Source: WYZ-LMO6 sp964509845
GTDB taxonomy: Archaea; Hadarchaeota; Hadarchaeia; Hadarchaeales; WYZ-LMO6
NCBI GenBank assembly: GCA_964509845.1
Contig: CAZDZG010000001.1
Span: 11,641 to 75,640 of the forward strand
Reading direction: 5' to 3'
Length of the DNA: 64,000 nucleotides
The notes under the pieces are model-generated. The model was given only the letters and a program-made list of their open reading frames with translations, searched no databases and was not told the DNA's origin. The first letter of the stretch is position 1; each line of letters begins with the position of its first letter. The position numbers and the translations under genes were made by a program. Of this stretch, positions 57,527 through 64,000 are shown one piece after another.

Positions 57527-58558
57527 CTACTTCCTGTACTGCTCCCAGTTCTCGGCTGCGCTCTCCCGTAGGCTCTGGATCTGGGCCTTTATCCTCTCCT
57601 TGTACTGCTCCCAGTTCTCGGCTACGCTCTCCCACAGGCTCTGGATCTGGGGCTTGATCTCCTGCCACTCCTCCTTCCACTCCTGCCAGAGCTGCGCGTG
57701 TTCCGGCTCCCACTCCTGCGCGTGCTCCAGGATCCTCTCGGCGTTTTTCAGGTGCACCACCGCGGAGGTCATAAGCCCCACCGCCCTTCCCAGCAGTCCC
57801 AGGTCTCTGGCGTGAAAGGTCAGGCTCTCCTCCTTCAGGGCCAGCTGGTAGAGCCGCTCCGCCGCCACCCTTCCCGGCAGGTTCTCCGGGGCCCCCGCCA
57901 GCATGGCCTCCACCTCCAGCTTCAGGTTCTCAAAGGTCTCCCGGAGCTCCTCGAAGCGCTCGGAGAGCCTGTTCTCCGCCAGCCTCAGGTTCTCCTGTAT
58001 GCGGGTCTTGATGCAGATGTTTTCGAAGAGCTCATCCACCTTCCGGTATCTCTCCTCCATCCTGGCCCTTTCCCTGAAGTGGTTCAGCCGGGCCCTGAGG
58101 GCCTCCACATCCTTCCTTTCCCTCCAGCTGATCAGTTGCTCCTGTATTTCGGCCCTCAGCTGTTGGTTGTCACCAGCCGCCTGCAAGGCTAGTTTCAGCT
58201 GTACCTCCCCTATTCCCGGCAGCTGCTCCTGCATCCACCTCACGATCTCCTGTTTTGCGGGTGCATCGGAGGGAGCCACCGAGTTGAGCTTGTCGACGAA
58301 CTCCTTCAGAACGCTCTGGTACTGCAGCCCCTTGCCCTTCTCCACCATTCGCTGGTACTCCGCCCACCTCAGCTTCATCTGCTCCACCGTGCTAAGTCCG
58401 CGGATCCTCTCCCCCACCCTCTTCAGGGAGTAGAGGGGGTGGTCAGGATCCACGTCGGCCGCCGAGACCGCCACGGGAACCGCCGTGGCCGATCCCAAGG
58501 CTGCCACCAGCACCACGGCCGCCACGAGGGGCGCTATCCCTTTTTCTCCCATTTTCAT
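57527..58558 (-). CDS. Exported DUF5667 protein with C-terminal tandem repeat
   Basis: A 343-residue protein. A signal peptide or anchor (EKGIAPLVAAVVLVAALGSA) is followed by DVDPDHPLYSLKRVGERIRG, the DUF5667 mark. The rest is helical and rich in Glu, Gln and Arg. The last 45 residues contain two copies, 22 residues apart, of IQSLxESxAENWEQYxx. The gene has GGAGGTG six bases before the start, so unlike many neighbours it is leadered. Function unknown; cell-surface or periplasm-like location is inferred. Confidence 0.8.
   Translation of the reverse strand: MKMGEKGIAPLVAAVVLVAALGSATAVPVAVSAADVDPDHPLYSLKRVGERIRGLSTVEQMKLRWAEYQRMVEKGKGLQYQSVLKEFVDKLNSVAPSDAPAKQEIVRWMQEQLPGIGEVQLKLALQAAGDNQQLRAEIQEQLISWRERKDVEALRARLNHFRERARMEERYRKVDELFENICIKTRIQENLRLAENRLSERFEELRETFENLKLEVEAMLAGAPENLPGRVAAERLYQLALKEESLTFHARDLGLLGRAVGLMTSAVVHLKNAERILEHAQEWEPEHAQLWQEWKEEWQEIKPQIQSLWESVAENWEQYKERIKAQIQSLRESAAENWEQYRK
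57535..57652 (-). repeat. Direct repeat, period 66 bases, within the DUF5667 gene
   Basis: Two near-identical copies start at 57535 and 57601, each beginning TGTACTGCTCCCAGTTCTCG on the plus strand and extending about 51 bases. They differ at only a few positions, so the duplication is recent or kept alike. The repeat encodes a Trp-containing helix unit and adds 22 residues per copy. Confidence 0.85.
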
Positions 58559-58752
58559 TTTTTCACCTCCACTCTTTTCTATGGAGGAAGGGCTATTTGA
58601 AAACTCTCCAAAAACCGTTTTCTTTTCGTCGGTAAAAGGAAGAAAAAAATTCCTTTTTGGCCAAGGAAACCATTTTTGAGCTTCTTATCGTTCACAACTC
58701 TTTTCCGGTCCTTCTCGAAACTTTTTAACCCATCTTTTTCCCTTTTTATAGA
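58559..58752. other. A/T-rich divergent regulatory region
   Basis: This 194-base gap is far richer in A and T than its surroundings. On the minus side it holds the GGAGGTG Shine-Dalgarno and a CAAATAG TATA-like element (58592-58599) for the DUF5667 gene. On the plus side TTTTTAA (58722-58728) lies 24 bases from the winged-helix gene start. A TTGGCCAA palindrome sits at 58657-58664 midway and might bind a regulator. No gene is seen. Confidence 0.5.
58722..58728 (+). promoter_or_regulatory. TATA element of the winged-helix membrane gene
   Basis: TTTTTAA with 24 bases to the ATG at 58753, the leaderless spacing seen throughout this window. Confidence 0.5.
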
Positions 58753-59175
58753 ATGACCCTCAGGGAAATGCTGGGGCTTATCCTGCTCACCCTTCTCCTG
58801 CAGCTCACCCTGGCCACCGTCCTCGTTCTCCTTTCCCCCACCGGGGCCCTGGAGCCCTCCTCCCTCCTGCTGGCGGTGGGGATCATGGTGGCGGTGGCCG
58901 GCTCCATGGCCACCGTTCTGGCCTTTCTCTTCAGGAAGTACGCCAGGGAGAGAACCATGAAGGTGACCCTGCTAACGCTCAGCGAGGACGAGAGGAGGGT
59001 CTTCGAGGAGATCCTCAGGTGCAGGGAGGTGAGGCAGGATGAGCTAAGGAGGAGGATGGGTTTTTCGAAGGCCAAGCTCAGCGCCCTGATCAACAACCTC
59101 GAGAAAAAAGGGATGGTGCTGAAGCTGAGGTACCACAAAACCAACCTCCTGCGTCCCACCAAGGAGTTCTCATGA
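58753..59175 (+). CDS. Membrane-anchored winged-helix regulator
   Basis: A 140-residue protein with two membrane helices (about 5-27 and 36-62) and a C-terminal winged-helix domain. The recognition part is RQDELRRRMGFSKAKLSALINNLEKKGMV, a MarR/TrmB-like form (split at 92-120). Such proteins occur widely in archaea and may pass a membrane signal to DNA. Its stop overlaps the translin start (ATGA). It diverges from the exported DUF5667 gene, which could be its target or signal partner. Confidence 0.82.
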   Translation: MTLREMLGLILLTLLLQLTLATVLVLLSPTGALEPSSLLLAVGIMVAVAGSMATVLAFLFRKYARERTMKVTLLTLSEDERRVFEEILRCREVRQDELRRRMGFSKAKLSALINNLEKKGMVLKLRYHKTNLLRPTKEFS

Positions 59176-59753
59176 GCCCCTCCGAAAGGGTGGAAAGGCT
59201 GAGGAAGTACCTTGACGAGGAACTGGAGAGAAGGGAGAGGCTTCAGGACCTGAGCAGAGAGGTGGTAAGATTTTCAGCCCGCTCCATCTTCGCCCTTCAC
59301 AGGGGGGAGGAGGAGATCGCCGAGGGATTCCTGGCAAAGGCCAGGGAGAAACTGCAGGAGATGTCTTCCCTGGCAGAGCGGGATCCCAACCTCCTAGCTT
59401 CGGGCCTCGTGAGGTCGGCCCAGCAGGAATACGGGGAGGCCCTTCTGGTGAAGCTCCTGCTAAAGGAGGGAAGGCTGCCCGAACCGGAGGAGGTGGGGAT
59501 ACCCTACGAGTGCTACCTGATGGCGCTCGCCGATGCGGCCGGGGAGCTGAGGAGAGCCGTTCTTGACCGCCTGAGAAAGGGGGAAGCCCAATCGGCGGAG
59601 AGACTCTTCAACCTGATGGAGGAAATATACGAGTTTCTGGTCGAGTTCGACTATCCGGACGCCGTCCTACCAGGCATGAAAAGAAAGCTGGACTTGGTGA
59701 GGGGAATGGTAGAAAGAACGAGGGGGGAACTGACCGTCTTCTGGAAGAAATAA
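59172..59753 (+). CDS. Translin/TRAX family protein
   Basis: A 193-residue all-helical protein of the translin family. The LSREVVRFSARSIFALHRGE, SAQQEYGEALLVKLLL, YLMALADAAGELRRAVLDRL, LMEEIYEFLVEFDYPDAVLPG and MVERTRGEL blocks follow the family order. The acidic residues used by TRAX for RNase activity (E-x3-E in the QEYGEA region and the late EE) are at least partly present, so an RNase role like C3PO is possible. Coupled to the winged-helix gene. Confidence 0.87.
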   Translation: MSPSERVERLRKYLDEELERRERLQDLSREVVRFSARSIFALHRGEEEIAEGFLAKAREKLQEMSSLAERDPNLLASGLVRSAQQEYGEALLVKLLLKEGRLPEPEEVGIPYECYLMALADAAGELRRAVLDRLRKGEAQSAERLFNLMEEIYEFLVEFDYPDAVLPGMKRKLDLVRGMVERTRGELTVFWKK

Positions 59754-59756
59754 CCG

Positions 59757-59763
59757 AAAAAAA
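59757..59763 (-). terminator. Oligo-T stretch after histone copy 2
   Basis: Seven T residues on the minus strand about 24 bases downstream of the histone stop at 59787, a plausible archaeal terminator. It also separates the histone from the convergent translin gene. Confidence 0.4.
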
Positions 59764-59786
59764 GGAGTGGAAGAAAATGGTGCCCT

Positions 59787-59993
59787 CTAGGTGACCACAA
59801 CCACCATCCTCAAGTTGTCTGCGGAAACGGTCTTCTTCCCCTGGCTCTTGGCTGCCTTCACGGCCCCCTTGGCCACTTCCAGGAGAAGCTTGTTCACGGC
59901 ATCCGCCACGTCAGCAGAAACGCGCTCGGCACCGGCATCCTTGAAGAGTCGGATGATGGTGGCCTTGGGCAGCTTGGTCTTGCCATCGCTCAT
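59787..59993 (-). CDS. Archaeal histone, copy 2
   Basis: A 68-residue histone: LPKATIIRLFKDAGAERVSAD, VADAVNKLLLEVAKGAVKAAK and KKTVSADNLRMVVVV. The first helix is longer by four residues than that of copy 1, and the end is hydrophobic (VVVVT) rather than Arg-rich. The codon choice (fewer AGG) differs a little from neighbours, a common sign of high expression. An AAAATAAAAAG promoter element lies 12-22 bases upstream. Confidence 0.95.
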   Translation of the reverse strand: MSDGKTKLPKATIIRLFKDAGAERVSADVADAVNKLLLEVAKGAVKAAKSQGKKTVSADNLRMVVVVT

Positions 59994-60037
59994 TCCTTCA
60001 CCCCCTTTTTATTTTCCAAAAACCACCTCCTGCCGGC

Positions 60038-60880
60038 TTAAAAATCCTCCGCTCTTTCCAGCTCTCTGGCTTCCTCCTGGGGCATTTCGTAGCTGAACTC
60101 CAGCGTGGGAAACCTTCCCTCCTTCACCTCCTTCTTGAACTCCTGAATGGCCCTCCTAACCTCCTCTCCGAGCCTGGCGTACCTCTTTACGAACTTGGGC
60201 ACCCACTCGGTAAGGCCAAGCAAATCGTGCAGGACCAGCACCTGACCGTCGCAGTAAGGTCCCGCCCCTATGCCTATGGTGGGGATGCTCACCCTTTCGG
60301 TTATGAGCTTGGCCACCTGCCACGGCACCCCTTCCAGCACCAAGCAGAACACCCCCAGCCTCTCCAGCTCCTTGGCCTCCCTGAGGAGAAGCCTAGCAGC
60401 CTCGGCCGTTCTGGCCCTCACCCTGTAACCCCCGAACTGATGGATCCACTGGGGAGTCAGACCCAGGTGCCCCATCACCGGGATGCCGGAGTCCAGGATC
60501 GCCTTGATTCTCGACATCACCGGGGTGCCCCCCTCCACCTTCACGGCCTCGGCCCCCGCTTTTAGGAACCTGCCGGCGTTGAGCACGGCCTCCGAATCGC
60601 TGGGCTGGTAGGAGAGGAAGGGCATGTCCCCCACCACCAGGGCCCTTTTCACGGCCCTGGCCACCGCCCTGGTGTGGTGAAGCATCTCCTCCATGGTGAC
60701 GGGAAGGGTGTTGGGATATCCCAGCAGGACGTTCCCCACCGAATCCCCCACCAGCACCACCTCCACCCCGGCTTCGTCCACCAGTCTGGCGGTGAGGTAG
60801 TCGTAGGCGGTGAGCATGCATATCTTTTCCCCCCTGGCCTTCATCTCCGCCAGGGTGGTTACGGTTACCTTGGCCTCCAC
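60038..60880 (-). CDS. panB: Ketopantoate hydroxymethyltransferase
   Basis: A 280-residue TIM-barrel enzyme that adds a hydroxymethyl group to 2-oxoisovalerate in CoA synthesis. The Mg-binding VVLVGDSVGNVLLGYPNTLP, MGHLGLTPQ and VLVLHDLLGLTEWVPKFVKRYA are typical. 2-Oxoisovalerate comes from the valine genes in this window. It lies 25 bases after the phosphopantothenate synthetase gene; CTATTTAAGG at 60904-60914 could be its own promoter. Confidence 0.95.
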   Translation of the reverse strand: MEAKVTVTTLAEMKARGEKICMLTAYDYLTARLVDEAGVEVVLVGDSVGNVLLGYPNTLPVTMEEMLHHTRAVARAVKRALVVGDMPFLSYQPSDSEAVLNAGRFLKAGAEAVKVEGGTPVMSRIKAILDSGIPVMGHLGLTPQWIHQFGGYRVRARTAEAARLLLREAKELERLGVFCLVLEGVPWQVAKLITERVSIPTIGIGAGPYCDGQVLVLHDLLGLTEWVPKFVKRYARLGEEVRRAIQEFKKEVKEGRFPTLEFSYEMPQEEARELERAEDF

Positions 60881-60905
60881 TAAACCATTCCCTCCTTCCC
60901 CCTCC

Positions 60906-61679
60906 TTAAATAGATGCCCCCGAGGAGAAGAGGCCCTCCAGCCTCCTGCACATCATTCTCAGACTCTCCCGCAAGTTCCTCTCGTTGTCGAAACCCTCCA
61001 CCCTTTTTCTCAGTTCTTCCTCCGGCCATCCCTTCATCCTCTCGCACGTCTCCACCAGCTTGGGAAAGGCGCGGACCACGTTGTCCACCACCGTGATGCG
61101 GGCGGCCCTGGCGGTCCTCGACAGGGGATTCAGGTCCACGGCTATTACCAGCTTCCCCATCCTGCTCAGGGCCTCCGTCCTGTCTCCATCCTCCAGCGGC
61201 ACCAGCACCACATCCGCGATCAGGATTCCCCTCCTGTCCACCTTTCTCCTCTCACTCCTTATCTCGGGAATCCTCACCGCATTTTCCTCCCCCACCCCCA
61301 GCACCTCCACACATCCATACTTCCGCAGATGCTCGGCTATGAGGAGCTCACGTTCCGGGGAGGCATGGAAGAGATTAACCTCCACCTTAGCCCCCGTTAC
61401 CCGGGAGAGCCTCACCACCTGCTCGGGAACCAGAGCGGCCGTGTTTCCGTTCACCGAAATGACCGGGTGCTTGGCCAGAAGGAGAGCGGCCGAGGCTGCT
61501 TCTATGGCCTCCAAGGCCAGCTCCGTGGTTCTTTCCCCCAACAGGTAGTCAAAGGCTTCCCCCCTGCCGTGGGCTGCCAGCCCCTCCGCCACCACTATTC
61601 CCTCTTTCATGCCCTCCGTCAGTCTTTTCCTTATCCGGAGGGACTCGGCCCGTGGATGGTCCGGGAAGATCTCGTCCAT
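60906..61679 (-). CDS. pps: 4-Phosphopantoate-beta-alanine ligase
   Basis: A 257-residue archaeal phosphopantothenate synthetase (DUF137, COG1701). IFPDHPRAESLRIRKRL starts the protein; GIVVAEGLAAHGRGEAFDYLLG, ISVNGNTAALVP and VDLNPLSRTARAARITVVDN are family blocks. In archaea this ligase replaces bacterial PanC/PanK order. The ATG at 61679 is chosen because a TATA element ends 25 bases before it and relatives begin here; an ATG at 61715 lies inside that promoter. Confidence 0.92.
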   Translation of the reverse strand: MDEIFPDHPRAESLRIRKRLTEGMKEGIVVAEGLAAHGRGEAFDYLLGERTTELALEAIEAASAALLLAKHPVISVNGNTAALVPEQVVRLSRVTGAKVEVNLFHASPERELLIAEHLRKYGCVEVLGVGEENAVRIPEIRSERRKVDRRGILIADVVLVPLEDGDRTEALSRMGKLVIAVDLNPLSRTARAARITVVDNVVRAFPKLVETCERMKGWPEEELRKRVEGFDNERNLRESLRMMCRRLEGLFSSGASI

Positions 61680-61704
61680 CACTTCTCCGAAAGGCTTTTT
61701 GTTC

Positions 61705-61712
61705 AATAAAAT
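61705..61712 (-). promoter_or_regulatory. TATA element of the pps-panB operon
   Basis: Minus-strand TTTTATT with 25 bases to the ATG at 61679. It decides the pps start, since the longer frame would put this element inside the coding region. Confidence 0.55.
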
Positions 61713-61723
61713 CATTTTCTCTG

Positions 61724-62422
61724 ATGAGGATTCACCCCCTACCTCTCCTGGCCCTCCTGGCTTCTTTGCTGGCTCTGGTATTGGTTGGCCTTGATGTGGG
61801 GGCGACCCCCTGGATAATCCTCCTCTCCGCCTCCTCCTGCCTGTTGGCCCTTTCGGTCGTTGCCCTCTATCTCCGTCTCTCCCATCATCGCCGCCCGCTA
61901 GAGGTTCCGGTAGAGGACCTCAGCCTGTGGGTGGATGCGGGGGAACCCGCCAAGGAGCTTCAGAAGCTCAGTCCTACCGAGCTTTCCACCGCCCTCATGG
62001 TGCTCAGGGCTGATCTGGGCTCCATCATCTCCAACTCGGAGCTCCTCCACCAGAGGTTCCCCTTGATCCTGAGCAAGCCCGAGCTTTCGGACCTCACCAA
62101 GTTCAACCTAGTTTCAAGGGCGGCAGAGCTCGTGGGGGCCCTGAAGCAGGGGGAGGCCTGTCTTCTCCGTCCCCCCTCCCACCAGAACCTGCAAGAGCTC
62201 TTGCCCTACCTGGAGAGGTCCGCCGGGATGGCGGAGTCCCTCCTCAGGGATCTGGAGGGAATCTCACTGGCCAAGGGAGGGATAGGGGAGGCTTACCTCC
62301 TTCCCCTTCGCAGAGCACTGGAGAAAATGGTGAGGGACCTGAAGGAGATGAAATCCAACACCGAAAGCTACCTCCGTCTCTTTCTACCCACCCCACCGCC
62401 CGCCGGAGTCCCTCCCTCGTGA
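61724..62422 (+). CDS. Membrane protein with cytosolic helical domain, unknown function
   Basis: A 232-residue protein with two N-terminal membrane segments (about 5-24 and 30-50), a short basic LRLSHHRRPLE, and a long helical cytosolic part. The ELSTALMVLRADLGSIISNSELL stretch and regularly spaced Leu suggest coiled-coil or four-helix packing. I do not recognise a family. Its ATG at 61724 is close to the divergent pps promoter, so its own promoter may be CTTTTTG at 61695-61701. Confidence 0.65.
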   Translation: MRIHPLPLLALLASLLALVLVGLDVGATPWIILLSASSCLLALSVVALYLRLSHHRRPLEVPVEDLSLWVDAGEPAKELQKLSPTELSTALMVLRADLGSIISNSELLHQRFPLILSKPELSDLTKFNLVSRAAELVGALKQGEACLLRPPSHQNLQELLPYLERSAGMAESLLRDLEGISLAKGGIGEAYLLPLRRALEKMVRDLKEMKSNTESYLRLFLPTPPPAGVPPS

Positions 62423-62442
62423 AATTCCTTTGGATGAGTCAT

Positions 62443-62465
62443 GCCAAGACAGCACGTTGCTTGGC
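62443..62465. promoter_or_regulatory. Inverted repeat between the membrane gene and the amidase
   Basis: GCCAAG (62443-62448) and CTTGGC (62460-62465) can form a hairpin with an 11-base loop, just after the membrane protein stop and before the amidase promoter. It could end the upstream transcript or bind a regulator. Confidence 0.35.
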
Positions 62466-62481
62466 TTTCACGCTTTTGGGA

Positions 62482-62488
62482 TATATAA
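62482..62488 (+). promoter_or_regulatory. TATA element of the amidase gene
   Basis: TATATAA, the strongest TATA match in the window, with 22 bases to the ATG at 62511. Confidence 0.6.
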
Positions 62489-62510
62489 GGGAAGGTGAGA
62501 AAAAAAGGGG

Positions 62511-63935
62511 ATGGATCCCTTCCTCCCCGCCGCCGAGTTGGCTAGGCGTATAAAGGAGAGGGAGCTTTCTCCGGTGGAGGCGGTGGAAACTTATCTGGAG
62601 AGGATAGAGAAGGTGAACCCCAAGGTAAACGCCTACTGCCTGGTGCTGAGGGAAGAAGCCCTGAAACAGGCGGAGGAGGCGGAGAGGATGCTGAGGGAAG
62701 GGAAAAAGGTGGGACCCCTCCACGGGGTGCCGATAGCCATCAAGGATCTCACCCCCATGCGTGGGGTGAGGACCACCTTCGGTTCCAGGCTCTTCGAGAA
62801 CTTCGTTCCTTCCAAAGACGCGGTGGTGGTAGAGAGGCTGAGAGAGGCAGGGGCCATCCCGCTGGGCAAAACCAACACCCCTGAGTTCGGCTGGATGGGA
62901 AACACCGTGAACGCCCTGTTCGGGGCCACCCGGAACCCCTGGAACCTGGAGAGGACGGCGGGAGGGTCCAGTGGGGGATCCGCCGCCGCCGTGGCCGCTG
63001 GAATGGCACCCTTCGCCGAGGGAAGCGATGGGGGCGGTTCCATAAGGATTCCCTGCAGCGCCTGTGGTGTCTTTGGCCTGAAGCCCACCTCCGGTCTGAT
63101 TCCGATGGATCTGATGGTGGAGCTGGGCTTGGGGCCCTTCGGGCATGTCACCCCCTTCATGACCCACGGGCCCATAGCCAGAACGGTGGAGGATGCCGCC
63201 CTGCTCCTCTCGGTGATGGTGGGCTTCCACGAGATAGACCCCTTCAGCGTCTTTCCTCCCGAGGCGAAGTACGAGGAGGTGGAAGAGGGGGTGAAGGGGC
63301 TGAAGATGGCCTACAGCCCCGACCTGGGCTACTTCGAGGTGGACAGAAGGGTGAGGAAAACGGTGGAGGAGGCGGCCTGGAGCTTCAGCGAGCTGGGGGC
63401 GGAAGTAAGGGAGATCAATCCCCGCCTTCCTCCCGGGGAGGAGATAGAAGGGGCCTTCCAGACCCTGTGGGTGGTGGCCTTCAGCGCAGGTCTGGGAGAC
63501 CTTTCCCCGGCAGACAAGGAGAAGCTCACTCCAGAGGTTCAGGCCCTAGGCGAGCTGGGTAAGGGGATTTCGGCAGTCGAGTACAAGCGGGCGGAGATGG
63601 TCAGGGGAAAGGTCTGGCTGGGTATGGTGGAGCTCTTCAGGGAATTCGACTTCCTCCTCACTCCCACCCTGGCCACCCTGCCCTTCCCGGTTGACCAGCT
63701 CGGACCGGAAGAGATAGAGGGGAGAAAGATCAATCCCCTTTTGGGCTGGATCCTCACCTACCCCTTCAATCTGACGGGACACCCCGCGGCCTCCGTTCCC
63801 TGCGGATGGGTGGAAGGCCTTCCGGTGGGAATGCAGGTGGTGGGGAGGCGCTTTTCCGAGAGGCTCCTTCTCCGGGTCTGCCGCTCCTTTGAGAAACTGC
63901 GCCCCTGGCACCATCGCCGTCCTCCCCTAGAGTAG
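62511..63935 (+). CDS. Amidase signature family enzyme
   Basis: A 474-residue amidase with the Ser-cisSer-Lys triad: Lys in PIAIKDLTPMRG, cis-Ser in GGSSGGSAAAVAAG, and the nucleophile in EGSDGGGSIRIPCSACG. The length and layout fit GatA-like amidases. GatA itself works with GatB and GatC, or archaea use GatD/GatE for glutamine; none is adjacent, so an amide-hydrolysing enzyme of general metabolism is more likely. Substrate unknown. Confidence 0.85.
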   Translation: MDPFLPAAELARRIKERELSPVEAVETYLERIEKVNPKVNAYCLVLREEALKQAEEAERMLREGKKVGPLHGVPIAIKDLTPMRGVRTTFGSRLFENFVPSKDAVVVERLREAGAIPLGKTNTPEFGWMGNTVNALFGATRNPWNLERTAGGSSGGSAAAVAAGMAPFAEGSDGGGSIRIPCSACGVFGLKPTSGLIPMDLMVELGLGPFGHVTPFMTHGPIARTVEDAALLLSVMVGFHEIDPFSVFPPEAKYEEVEEGVKGLKMAYSPDLGYFEVDRRVRKTVEEAAWSFSELGAEVREINPRLPPGEEIEGAFQTLWVVAFSAGLGDLSPADKEKLTPEVQALGELGKGISAVEYKRAEMVRGKVWLGMVELFREFDFLLTPTLATLPFPVDQLGPEEIEGRKINPLLGWILTYPFNLTGHPAASVPCGWVEGLPVGMQVVGRRFSERLLLRVCRSFEKLRPWHHRRPPLE

Positions 63936-63940
63936 AAAGC

Positions 63941-63949
63941 CTTTTTTTA
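63941..63949 (+). terminator. Oligo-T terminator after the amidase
   Basis: A run of seven T residues begins seven bases after the amidase stop, a typical archaeal terminator. No further gene is seen in the last 50 bases of the window. Confidence 0.5.
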
Positions 63950-64000
63950 AAGCAAGAAAAAGGGTGGAAGGGCTTTTGAAGGATTTCGCCTCAAGGCTAG

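Noticed and set aside
57535..57652. Possible CRISPR-like repeat
   Set aside because: Only two copies, no spacers of constant length, and in frame within a protein gene. It is a coding duplication. No CRISPR array is seen anywhere in the window.
61680..61715. ATG at 61715 for the phosphopantothenate synthetase
   Set aside because: The promoter element at 61705-61712 would be inside the gene, and relatives begin near IFPDHPRAESL.
62439..63230. Antisense frame to the amidase
   Set aside because: His/Pro/Gly-rich shadow with no family sign; the amidase on the plus strand is complete with its triad.

Overview
The window is a gene-dense, very GC-rich stretch of an archaeal chromosome. Archaeal markers include the exosome (Rrp4, Rrp41, Rrp42), SBDS, proteasome alpha subunit, RNA polymerase subunit P, ribosomal proteins L37Ae and L15e, RNase P protein Rnp2/Pop5, prefoldin beta, aIF2 beta, KEOPS subunits Pcc1 and Cgi121, two histones, CDC48, deoxyhypusine synthase, Trm5 and Taw1 of wybutosine synthesis, and the archaeal CoA enzymes PanB and phosphopantothenate synthetase. 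Histones and Taw1 point to a euryarchaeal-type lineage. The strong purine bias of every coding strand (arginine mostly AGG) fits a thermophile. A CooC-type ATPase paired with NikR suggests nickel and carbon monoxide dehydrogenase metabolism. A Hadarchaeota-like organism would fit all this, but that placement is an inference only.

Layout. 1-11 kb: glycosyltransferases, an MBL hydrolase, Nudix, CooC diverging from NikR, a DUF2148 ferredoxin-like protein, a presenilin-type protease, PurN-like and PurD-like purine genes, enoyl-CoA hydratase, DJ-1 protein, a sugar nucleotidyltransferase and ilvE. 11.3-30.9 kb: one unbroken minus-strand run of about 19.6 kb. It begins upstream with an OB-fold protein, aIF2 beta and DUF424. 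It continues through ilvB-ilvN-ilvC-ilvD-leuC-leuD-leuB, argH-argG and serA, and then an information-processing superoperon (L15e, COG1325, rnp2, psmA, SBDS, rrp4, rrp41, rrp42, L37Ae, rpoP, pcc1, prefoldin beta, DHH phosphoesterase). 31-38.4 kb: cgi121, a PhoU/TrkA-C protein, a PflX-type radical SAM protein, prs, the tRNA G10 methylase, RNase Z, UPF0201/UPF0200 and a MoaD-like protein. 38.5-45 kb: a second argG heading argG-argC-argJ-argB-argD-argF. 45-49.2 kb: a geranylgeranyl reductase, small membrane genes, a nucleosidase, a PfkB kinase overlapping tRNA-Ile(GAU), and a 2',3'-cyclic phosphodiesterase. 49.2-54.6 kb: CDC48 carrying an intein, deoxyhypusine synthase and a secreted nuclease. 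54.6-64 kb: two histones, Trm5, a NifB homolog, Taw1, a DUF5667 exported protein, a membrane winged-helix regulator with translin, CoA genes and an amidase.

The genes form near-complete pathways: valine/leucine/isoleucine (all steps except leuA), arginine from glutamate (with ArgJ acetyl recycling and a single argH serving two argG copies), and the first half of archaeal CoA synthesis. Many genes have a TATA-like element ending about 21-25 bases before the start codon, as expected for leaderless transcripts. Several divergent pairs share one near-symmetric TATA element.

The clearest unusual items are: the CDC48 intein, whose second LAGLIDADG motif has lost its acidic residue; the duplicated argG; a NifB homolog with no nitrogenase genes in view; an L15e lacking its usual N-terminus; a MoaD-like protein without a terminal Gly-Gly; a PurD lacking its N-terminal signature; and two intergenic regions that look like structured RNA. 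No CRISPR array, insertion sequence or rRNA was seen.
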